From the NCBI RefSeq assembly GCF_027579695.1, contig NC_083592.1, positions 29,702,961 through 29,766,960 of the forward strand: 64,000 bases of DNA, given 5' to 3'. Positions 55,702-64,000 of this stretch are shown piece by piece. The stretch is from Neoarius graeffei. Its lineage: Eukaryota; Chordata; Actinopteri; Siluriformes; Ariidae. Each line of letters begins with the position of its first letter. Within the stretch, counting starts at the first letter, position 1. The position numbers and the translations under genes were made by a program. The notes under the pieces are model-generated. The model worked only from the letters and a program-made list of their open reading frames with translations. It was not told the DNA's origin and searched no databases.

Positions 55702-56497
55702 ATTCTCCTGGGTTAGGTGGGCGACTGTGTGGAGTTTTGCGCGCAGGTCAATAACGTATTAGATTTCATTTTTACTTGGTGAAGGTCCCTCCTCCCAATT
55801 TTCCCGCAGCACATCTAGAATGCCACGCGGCTTATGCCCGTATAACAATTCAAATGGGGAGAACCCCGTGGAGGCTTGTGGGACTTCTCGTACTGAAAAC
55901 AACAAGGATTCGAGCCACTTATTCCAATTACGTGCGTCCTCACTTATGAATTTTTAAATTATATTTTTGAGGGTGTGATTGAACCGTTCAACTAAACCAT
56001 CCATTTGTGGGTGATAAACACTGGTGCGGATCGGCTTAATACCCAACAACCCATACAGTTCCTTTAGTGTACGTGACAAACGCGGTACCTTGGTCAGTCA
56101 GAATCTCTTTCGGGATTCCAACTCAGGAGATGACGCGGAACAGCGCCTCCGCAATACTGTGTGCTGAGATATTGCGAAGAGGCACTGCTTCCGGGTATCG
56201 CGTTGCATAGTCCACCAGAACTAATATAAAGTGGTACCCTCGTGCTGACTGATCTAATGGCCCGACAAGATCCATCCCAATTCTTTCGAACGGGGTCTCG
56301 ATTAATGGGAGAGGGCGCAACGGCGCTTTTGGAATGGCCGCTGGATTTACTAACTGGCATTCGCGGCACGCCGTACACCACCTACGGACATCGCCATGAA
56401 TCCCTGGCCAATAGAACTGGGCCATTATTTGGGCTAGTGTTTTATCCTGCCCTAAGTGTCCAGCCATGGGATTAAAGTGAGCCGCCTGGAATACCAA
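55702..56497 (-). pseudogene. Integrase zinc-binding and core part, Gmr1-like element
   Basis: The frame 56497-56123 shows HFNPMAGHLGQDKTLAQI and WCTACRECQL, the HHCC zinc domain, and then PFERIGMDLVGPLDQSARGY and HFILVLVDYATRYPEAV, the integrase core with its first catalytic aspartates. The stop at 56123 and shifts to about 55702 spoil the rest of the core, where KPRGILDVLREN-like residues are still seen in other phases. The join with gag-protease at about 56518 is also broken. Confidence 0.88.
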
Positions 56498-56517
56498 TTC
56501 CCGTCAGCTTTTCAGAA

Positions 56518-58170
56518 TCAAAAGCTGCATGACTCGCTCTTTGTTTGAGTGTCCTGCGTCACTCGGTATAATCTATCCTTCATAATCGCGAAGTAGGGGA
56601 AGGACGGGGTGGCATTTGGCTGGAGCGTTTGACCATCGATTACCCTCACTTGGTCAAACGCATGCCGCAGAGTCTCGTCTCGCGACTGCTCTAATGGAAA
56701 ATCCGCGAGGGATTCCCCAACAGAGAGAGGAGGAACTGGTGGCTCCTCACTCTGACGTGGAGCTGACGTAGACAGCTCTGTGACAGCTGCTCCCACCAAC
56801 GTGACACTGGGACCTCCCCTTATTAAACTATGGCAGGACCCACTCTTTACTAGGTGCCTCATTAATTCCCCAAATCCCAGCCAATCCGTCCCTAAAATTA
56901 TTGAGTGGGTAAGGCGAGGATTAACCGCCGCCTTCACTATAAATTTTTCCCCTCGGAAAAAAATGTGGACTGACACTAAAGGGCAGCTGTGAACATCCCC
57001 ATGCACACACAACACCTTCACAAATTGCGCTCCCCCCAATGTCTCGTCTTGCACCAGGTTTTGGTGGATTGAGGTCTGATTACAACCCGAATCCACCAAT
57101 GCCTGACATGTATCCCCTTGGATACTCAGAGGTATGCGATATGCTCCGGCCCGATTGAGGGCAGCTCCTGGCGCGTCGGGGATCCGAACCACCGCGCCCA
57201 CCTCCATTACCGAGCACTGCTGTTGGAGGTGGCCCGGCTCCCCGCAGTGCCAGCAAACCGGCCTGGGCTTCCTCTCTGCACTGGTGCTCTGGGGCTCACT
57301 CACCTGAGGGGGGGGAGAGACAGACACAGACGGGAGAAACGGGAGGGCACCACAGGTGCGGCGGGCCGGCTGGGGTGAGGCCGGCCCCCGCCTCCGCGGT
57401 GGGGGAACAGGGCGAGGACGAGACACAGGAGGAGAGGGGGAGAGAGAGAGAGAGGAGAGGGGAGAAGAGGTTGTCTGCTGTCCTGCCATCGGGACAGCCA
57501 CCAAATGGTCCTCCGCCAGCTCGATTGCCTGATCCAGCGACGCCGGCCGGTGACACTGGACCCACTCTGCAGCTCCGGCTGGTAGACGCGCGATGAACTG
57601 CTCCAGCACCACCTGGTCGATGATCCCCTCGGCGTCGCGGTTGTCGGCCCTCAACCACCGCCCGCAGGTGTCCCGGAGTTGCTGGCCAAACACGAACGGC
57701 CGGCCGACTTCCTCCAAGCGCAAAGTGCGGAAGCGCTGCCGTTGTTGCTCAGGGGTGCGTCCCACATGCTGGAGGATGGCCCGGCGAAGGTCTGAGAAGG
57801 CCAACCGGCGGTCGGCGGGGAGCTGTAGCGCGGCCAGCTGTGCCTCTCCCGTTAGCAGGGGGAGGAGGTGCGCCGCGCGCTGTTCCATCGGCCACCCCGA
57901 GGTCTCTGCAACCTGTTCAAAGAGTGTGAGGAAGGCCTCGGGGTCGTCCTGCGGGCCCATCTTCATCAGGGTGAAGGGGGACGGTCCCGCGGTGGCAGAC
58001 CCCGCCGACGCGACGAGGTGCCGGAACGCCTGTCGCTCTTCCTGCTGAGCCAGCACCAGGGCCTCGAACCGCTGTTCCTGATCCCTCCGGAGGGCGACTA
58101 GTGCCTGGTGCTGGCTTTGCTGGGCCGTGGCAAGGGCGTGGACCAGCTCGGCGAAAGGGGAGGACTCCAT
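56518..58170 (-). pseudogene. Gag and protease of the Gmr1-like element, long open frame
   Basis: A 550-residue open frame starting MESSPFAELVHALATAQQ. The N-terminal part is coiled-coil rich; a capsid-like region follows (DDPEAFLTLFEQVAETSGW, AHLLPLLTGEAQLA, FRTLRLEEVGRPFVFGQQLR), resembling SCAN-type capsid. A Pro/Ser-rich linker (about residues 235-300) precedes a zinc knuckle CWHCGEPGHLQQQC (about 310-323) and an aspartic protease with ALVDSGCNQTS and IILGTDWLG. The gag-protease frame is open to RLYRVTQDTQTK. Binding and packaging of the element's RNA and maturation are the known family roles. It is open, but the polyprotein is broken downstream, so I class it as part of a defective element. 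Confidence 0.9.
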
Positions 58171-58213
58171 GGGGCTGTTTTCTCCTGCGCTCCTTCCTGG
58201 GTTTCAGCACCAC

Positions 58214-58317
58214 TGTAGCAACTCGGATGGGTGGGTGGAGCACAGAAGGACGGCAGGCCAGAACCAAGTTCACAAACACGTTTATTATAGCTTTTCAGCC
58301 TTAACTATACTTTGGGC

Positions 58318-58348
<31 letters not shown>

Positions 58349-58523
58349 CAGTCGTCTGGTTGGGGAGCGAACCCTTTCTGCTCTCGCTCTCTTCCTTAAA
58401 TAGGGAGCGGTCACTGGGGAAGACACACAAACACATTAATCAACCACAGGTGTAGTGATTCTACCTTCCCTGACTCCATCCTCCGGTCACAGACCGACGC
58501 TTGGCCACGCCCCCACTGCCACA
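58214..58523 (-). repeat. 5' LTR of the Gmr1-like element
   Basis: 310 bases; (CA)n tract longer (58320-58348) than in the 3' copy. Few point differences elsewhere suggest a fairly recent insertion. Confidence 0.93.
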
Positions 58524-58528
58524 GTTAC

Positions 58529-59183
58529 TAAAACCGAAAACGTAATTGAATAACACGTTAATTAAGAAATAAAGCAAGTTTAAAAATGACTTCAATTCTC
58601 CTTTAAGGACCTGGTTAGTACTGCGACAGGAGATTGCCTGGGAATAACAGGTAACAGGTCCTGGCATGGGAGGAGCTTTGAATTTTTTTGCATTTGTTTT
58701 TGTCACATTGCACAACCCTAATGCTCACATCAGGGCACGTTCTGTCAAAAGTTCAACTACGAACAAATAAGAATGTAGTTTCTATAAACTGCAGGCATTG
58801 CTGTATGCTGTTCATCTACGTACATGTTCGTATTTATTTGCTTTGCAAGAGGTGTGTTTTTGATGGATATGAAAATCTCATTTTTAACACAGCTTTTTTT
58901 TAAGCATTTTTTATTTTGAATTTCAAAACAGCTAGCGTCAGCTACGTCAACAAAATCAGAGACTTTTTATTTAGTTGATTTTATTAGCTTCACCATCAAT
59001 ACTTAAATTAACAAAAATAAATAATGGAAATCTTTACAACTATAAATAAGTTTTTAAAAAATGGCAGGATGACCAGAACAGCGTTAGCCAATTACTGTCG
59101 GCACACAGGATTTTTTTTTTTTTTAAAGCTGTATATTATAAACAAGAGTAATCTACCACCAACATAAGACAGGACGTGCAAGA
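58529..59183. other. 0.65 kb unassigned
   Basis: AT-rich; begins with the right half of the gypsy target sequence. Confidence 0.4.
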
Positions 59184-59560
59184 CTCATCTCATCTCATTA
59201 TCTCTAGCCGCTTTATCCTTCTACAGGGTCGCAGGCAAGCTGGAGCCTATCCCAGCTGACTACGGGCGAAAGGCGGGGTACACCCTGGACAAGTCGCCAG
59301 GTCATCACAGGGCTGACACATAGACACAGACAACCATTCACACTCACATTCACACCTACGGTCAATTTAGAGTCACCAGTTAACCTAACCTGCATGTCTT
59401 TGGACTGTGGGGGAAACCGGAGCACCCGGAGGAAACCCACGCGGACACGGGGAGAACATGCAAACTCCACACAGAAAGGCCCTCGCCGGCCCCAGGGCTC
59501 GAACCCAGGACCTTCTTGCTGTGAGGCGACAGCGCTAACCACTACACCACCGTGCCGCCA
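59184..59560 (-). mobile_element. V-SINE copy F (minus)
   Basis: Complete, from the CTCATCTCATCTCATTATC tail (inverted) to ACCACCGTGCCGCC. No clear target duplication. High similarity to copies G, I and J. Confidence 0.95.
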
Positions 59561-59620
59561 ATTTCAAACATATAGATTTAAAAGTGTAATTTCATCCAAT
59601 ACTAGGGATTGTCGCATGTG

Positions 59621-60161
59621 CAGTACTATGCGAAAGTCTTAGGCCCCCTGTTTAGCTTTTCATACAAACTTTGTTATAGATTTCTATTTTATGACTTCTA
59701 CATTATTGATTCAAAACATTACAAAAACATTTTAGAGTCCAAACGTTTGTTTTCCAGCACAAAATGAAATGTTACAGAAAAAAAAGGTTGTATCTAAGCG
59801 GCATATTCCATAAGAGAGCACTTTTAAGATTAAAAAAGAGAACATAATGAAGGCTGCGCTGGGTTTTGGTGCAAAATGAAGAAGCGAGTATGACAGTCAA
59901 AGTGTCCAGAAGAACTGTGTCTGGTTCTGTAAGATGCTCAGTAAAACCTACAGCTCATTTCCTTATCAAACTGCACTCACTGTAGCTCAGACTACTATTT
60001 TTTTTTTTTAAAGCAAAGGGTCATCACACCAAATACTGACTTTGTTTCATTTATTATGGCTTACGGATTACTGTTTATAGTATTTTTCATTTCATTATTT
60101 TTAAGCCATTTTTGGTCTCCAGCATTTCTTTACATGTGCCTAAGACTTTTGTACAGTACTG
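59621..60161. mobile_element. Mariner-type MITE, complete
   Basis: CAGTACTATGCGAAAGTCTTAG at the left and, inverted, CAGTACTGTACAAAAGTCTT at the right (60142-60161). A second, right-truncated copy is at 29808-30246. No frame with transposase similarity. Confidence 0.88.
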
Positions 60162-60355
60162 TATATTATATAAATTCTTTATGTGAAGGCAGCTCATCAG
60201 ATCAGAGAGTAGCTACACGGCTAGAGACAGCATTCCAGAAAAGAAAAGAAAAAAAAGAAAAGAAAAGCACTTTCACAGACTTTGATAGATTTTTCATTTT
60301 ATTTACCCTCTCTGATCGGACTAACAAACTGATGAGAAAGTTGATGAGAAAAACA

Positions 60356-60717
60356 TCTCATCTCATTATCTCTAGCCGCTTTATCCTGTTCTACAGGGTT
60401 GCAGGCAAGCTGGAGCCTATCCCAGCTGACTACGGGCGAAAGGCGGGGTACACCCTGGACAAGTCGCCAGGTCATCACAGGGCTGACACATAGACACAGA
60501 CAACCATTCACACCTACGGTCAATTTAGAGTCACCAGTTAACCTAACCTGCATGTCTTTGGACTGTGGGGGAAACCGGAGCACCCGGAGGAAACCCACGC
60601 GGACACAGGGAGAACATGCAAACTCCGCACAGAAAGGCCCTCGCCAGCCACGGGGCTCGAACCCGGACATTCTTGCTGTGAAGCGACAGCGCTAACCACT
60701 ACACCACCGTGTCGCCC
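60356..60717 (-). mobile_element. V-SINE copy G (minus)
   Basis: Full length, with 12-bp duplication ATGAGAAAAACA (60344-60355, 60718-60729). Confidence 0.95.
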
Positions 60718-60931
60718 ATGAGAAAAACAGAATGTTTAAAAGATGATTACACATTTCTCTTCTCCGTGCATCAAATTCAAGATACACATTTCTCATCTGG
60801 TCAGAGTCTATAGTGCAGGTTTAACACTGACACTGTAATGTGATGCTCTGCTTTGAAAAACCTAACAGAATCGCTTCAATCTGTCAGCTGTACCAGCGAT
60901 TAAGTATTAAAGGTAACTGTTGTTGCCGTTG

Positions 60932-61290
60932 GGGTGGCACAGTGGTGTAGCAGTTAGTACTGTTGCCTCACAGCAAGAAGGTCCGGGTTCGAGCCCAGTG
61001 GCTGGCAAGGGCCTTTCTGTGCGGAGTTTGTATGTTCTCCCCATGTCTGCATGGGTTTCCTCCGGGTGCTCCGGTTTCCCCCAAAGACATGCTGGTTAGG
61101 TTAACCGGTGGCTCTAAATTGACCATAGGTGTGAATGTGAATGGTTGTTTATGTCTGTGTGTCAGCCCTGCGATGACCTGGTGACTTGTCCAGTGTGTAC
61201 CCTGCCTCTCGCTCATAGTCAGCTGGGATAGGCTCCAGCTTGCCTGCAACCCTGTACAGGATAAGCTGTTATGGATAATGGATGGATGGA
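60932..61290 (+). mobile_element. V-SINE copy H
   Basis: Full length, GGGGTGGCACAGTGG to a (GGAT)n tail; flanks TGTTGTTGCCGTT / TGTTATTGCCATT are an aged duplication (two differences). Lacks TGTGAG in the middle and has a GTTATGG 3' variant, so belongs to an older subfamily. Confidence 0.92.
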
Positions 61291-61467
61291 TGTTATTGCC
61301 ATTCAGTCATGTTAGCTGCTTATCTGAAATTTTATACACGTTCCTAAATTTTACTTCAATACTACTTGACTATATGCGTTTTAAGTAAAAGCTTGAGCTA
61401 TTTTTTTATAACATTAGCAAAATAATTTAAATCAATCTACTATATATCAGAATTGCATTTATTATAT

Positions 61468-61839
61468 GGCGGCACGGTGGTGTAGTGGTTAGCGCTGTTG
61501 CCTCACAGCAAGAAGGTCCGGGTTCGAGCCCCGTGGCCGGCGAGGGCCTTTCTGTGCGGAGTTTGCATGTTGTCCCCGTGTCCGTGTGGGTTTCCTCCGG
61601 GTGCTCCGGTTTCCCCCACAGTCCAAAGACATGCAGGTTAGGTTAACTGGTGACTCTAAATTGACCGTAGATGTGAGTGTGAATGGTTGTCTGTGTCTAT
61701 GTGTCAGCCCTGTGATGACCTGGCGACTTGTCCAGGGTGTACCCCACCTTTCACCCGTAGTCAGCTGGGATAGGCTCCAGCTTGCCTGCGACCCTGTAGA
61801 ACAGGATAAAGCGGCTAGAGATAATGAGATGAGAATGAG
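61468..61839 (+). mobile_element. V-SINE copy I
   Basis: Full length with 11-bp duplication ATTTATTATAT (61457-61467, 61840-61850); head GGCGGCACGGTGGTGTAGTG, B box GGGTTCGAGCC. Confidence 0.96.
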
Positions 61840-61850
61840 ATTTATTATAT

Positions 61851-63040
61851 ATGCACCCTCTCTCACACACACACACACACACAGTATTCAATTTTCTTCA
61901 GAAATAGTATCTTGAGGCAGCTCCTTTCTCCTCACTGTGCACTCAGTATAAAGCTGAATAATTAATACTGCACATTTCTTAACCCTTGAACACACATTTG
62001 CAAACGAGCGGCAGTAATTACCTGCTCCATTATTAAAATAGCATGACAAATCTTGCGGCGATTATAATGTGTATAATTATTACCACCGTTTAAGCTCTAT
62101 AATTGGCTGTTCCTAAAGTGACATATACTGTAGCAGAGTAAAATTTTCCAGAGAATTGCTGCCAGGAGCTGGTTTATAAAATGATAATGAAATCTCTCCA
62201 TAACTTTATTCAGTTCGCTTCCTCTCCTAGTTTCTGGGTCTCTTGCTTTGTAATTCATAAGCTTTTATTTTTGGGGTTGTTTTCTCCCCCAGGTCGGTTT
62301 CAGAAACAATACAAGCAGCTTTGTGGTGGTATTTATGCGGATGATGTAGCACACACACACACACACACTCCTGACTACATTAACCTCCTGTCGCTGCTCT
62401 CCGTCGATTTGCTTCATTAGACTGCAAATCCACTCCCATCACCCTGAAGATGCCACAGGGCCAGGTTGATCTGCAGGCCCATGCACTTATTTCATGCATT
62501 CTTATAAACCTCTGGCACGCTTCACATCCTCCGTCTAATCTACTCTGAATTTCAGTGCATGAACGCAGTCGTAGTGGGATGCTCCACTTTAAGGCACTGA
62601 TAAAGATAATTCCCTAAGCACCAAGCTGCCAGAAACAATGAGCGATGTAATTGGGTTTTATGCACAGTGTATATTTCTGGCTGATTTCTCTGATATGAAA
62701 TTAAATTGAAATTTTTTTCAAGGGATATTAGATACGTTTATGTCCATACATATGCAGGATATGTCCCGTTTACTCATTGTTCCAGTCGGGTCGGAAAACT
62801 GCAGTCAGTGCATGAATGCACATGTTTAGTATGTCACCACATGCTAAGAATAAGGCAGGAAGAAGTTGAAACTGAGATTGACTTGTAATTTCAGCGTATT
62901 AAATTGGATATACTACGGAGCAACTGTTATTGTCTCATTGTTTTTGAAAAAAATTTGACTGCTACTGTAAGTCAGTGTGACTTGAGGATGTACACGGCCT
63001 TTCAAAGTGGACTGTTAATGTCCCAGTCTTATAATGTTAA
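61851..63040. other. 1.2 kb unassigned, possible conserved non-coding sequence
   Basis: (CA)n at 61865-61882 and 62349-62368. The stretch 61985-62115 (GCAGTAATTACCTGC, CCATTATTAAAATAGC, TAATTATTACCACCG) has the look of a conserved vertebrate enhancer; no frame is supported. Confidence 0.4.
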
Positions 63041-64000
63041 TTATCCCCGTCCAAACGAAGTTTGGTGGGGGATATAGAAACGGGGTGGGTCGGTCCGTCT
63101 GTCCGTCTGTTTCTGGGCCATATCGTACTGAAGATATCTTCATGAAACTTTGTATACATATTAAGCAGCATGTGAACTGGTCCCTTTTGCTATTTTGGAT
63201 TTCTGAAAAAAAAAAAAAGAGTATTTTTCTAATTTTTACATAAAAAATAGGGCGGCATGGTGGTGTAGTGGTTAGTGCTGTCGCCTCACAGCAAGAAGGT
63301 CTGGGTTCGAGCCCCATGGCCGGCGAGGGCCTTTCTGTGCGGAGTTTGCATGTTCTCCCCGTGTCCGCGTGGGTTTCCTCCGGGTGCTCCGGTTTCCCCC
63401 ACAGTCCAAAGACATGCAGGTTAGGTTAACTGGTGACTCTAAATTGACCGTAGGTGTGAATGTGAGTGTGAATGGTTGTCTGTGTCTATGTGTCAGCCCT
63501 GTGATGACCTGACGACTTGTCCAGGGTGTACCCCGCCTTTCGCCCGTAGTCAGGTGGGATAGGCTCCAGGTTGCCTGCGACCCTGTAGAACAGGATAAAG
63601 CGGCTAGAGATAATGAGATGAGACGTAAAAAATAGATTTTGACATACTTTCTAAAAGCAATGGTGGTTTCCTGAGCATATATCCAAAACTATTCATGATA
63701 CGGATTTGAAAGTTGGTATACATGTTAACAAGGTGATGTAGATGTGCCTTTTCAAACTAAGAAATTTGAGAAATTTAAAATTTTCATGTTTCCATGGAAA
63801 TAATTTCAGACTTAGTCTCTCAGGTTAGCCTCCGGAGCAGAACTTGAAAACTATGAGTGGTATGGTCTTGAAAGTTGGTATACCGTATGTGCCTTTTGTT
63901 ACAAAGAACTGTGAGAAATATTAATTTTTAGCTCCCGTGGACAAACGGTCCGGTGGGTTATGCCATGGGCTGCTGAGGTCAATGTAAAGAGGTAGGGTTG
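63041..64000. repeat. Dispersed repeat of unknown class, split by a SINE, runs off the window
   Basis: Opens CCCCGTCCAAACGAAGTTTG, followed by a CCGTCTGTCCGTCTG run and ATCTTCATGAAACTTTG, similar in style to 39310-39345 (ATCTTCATGAAACTTTCAGG). Repeated GAAAGTTGGTATAC occurs at 63708 and 63869. The SINE 63251-63625 is inserted in it. Confidence 0.55.
63251..63625 (+). mobile_element. V-SINE copy J
   Basis: Full length, with 10-bp duplication TAAAAAATAG (63241-63250, 63626-63635) and GATGAGATGAGAC tail. Confidence 0.96.

Larger units (their letters stand above)
53607..58523 (-). mobile_element. Ty3/gypsy LTR retrotransposon with integrase before RT (Gmr1-like)
   Basis: LTRs 53607-53913 and 58214-58523 (TGTAGC...CCACA, about 308 bases, few differences) with a perfect 5-bp duplication GTTAC (53602-53606, 58524-58528). 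On the minus strand the order is 5' LTR, primer-site-like TGGTGCTGAAACCC (complement of 58199-58212), gag-protease, integrase, RT, RNase H, a G-rich tract (complement of 53914-53933), 3' LTR. Integrase upstream of RT is the Ty1/copia-like order known among gypsy elements from the deuterostome Gmr1 group. Several stops and shifts disable pol. Confidence 0.93.

Noticed and set aside
62294-62420. Possible exon after TTTTCTCCCCCAG
   Set aside because: The acceptor looks good but both open phases run into a CA microsatellite or a quick stop, and no known protein is recognised.

Overview
The window is teleost nuclear DNA, not bacterial: no compact operons, abundant microsatellites, introns with GT-AG borders inside mobile genes, and a dense, layered load of fish-type transposable elements. 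The many copies of a tRNA-headed V-SINE with a GATGA-type tail, three Tc1 elements, L2/CR1 and other LINEs, hAT elements and Ty3/gypsy elements fit an ostariophysan fish; a catfish is my best guess (inference from repeat style, not proven). I find no convincing host protein-coding gene; the window reads as an intergenic region or giant intron.

Layout. 1-5.5 kb: a Tc1 element with an open transposase whose 3' inverted repeat is split by a 3.4-kb APE/RT LINE (12-bp target duplication), then a V-SINE. 5.5-9.8 kb: microsatellites, a LINE tail, mostly unrecognised sequence. 9.8-11.8 kb: a terminal-inverted-repeat element carrying remnants of a THAP gene and a convergent SWIM-type gene, then a non-autonomous hAT with a perfect 8-bp duplication. 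12.3-13.7 kb: Helitron-like start and two tRNA-derived SINE families. 13.9-18.0 kb: a hAT element split by an LTR fragment and an L2/CR1 LINE whose esterase ORF1 is open but whose reverse transcriptase is deleted. 19.1-20.3 kb: another L2 3' end with a 4 x 79-bp array and a nested SINE. 23.1-24.7 kb: Tc1 on the minus strand with one stop. 24.8-27.8 kb: hAT pieces with a BED finger, a MITE, a chimeric SINE and a V-SINE. 29.8-34.3 kb: MITE, inverted-repeat element, SINE, and a non-autonomous LTR retrotransposon (5-bp TSD AAATG). 36-41 kb: hairpin repeats, SINE, and a repeat rich in AGGTCA half-sites. 42.3-44.7 kb: a second non-autonomous LTR retrotransposon. 45.3-48.5 kb: MITEs and a young, apparently intact Tc1. 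48.5-49.3 kb: LINE remnant. 51.7-53.0 kb: a second THAP/convergent-gene element inserted in a SINE. 53.6-58.5 kb: a full-length Ty3/gypsy element with integrase upstream of reverse transcriptase (Gmr1 order). 59.2-63.6 kb: five V-SINE copies.

Most interesting: (1) three related LTRs whose predicted RNA 5' end pairs with the primer site just inside the LTR, including a compensatory change, which points to Tf1-type self-priming; (2) two diverged inverted-repeat elements sharing an unusual two-gene plan, a THAP gene facing a SWIM-family-like gene.
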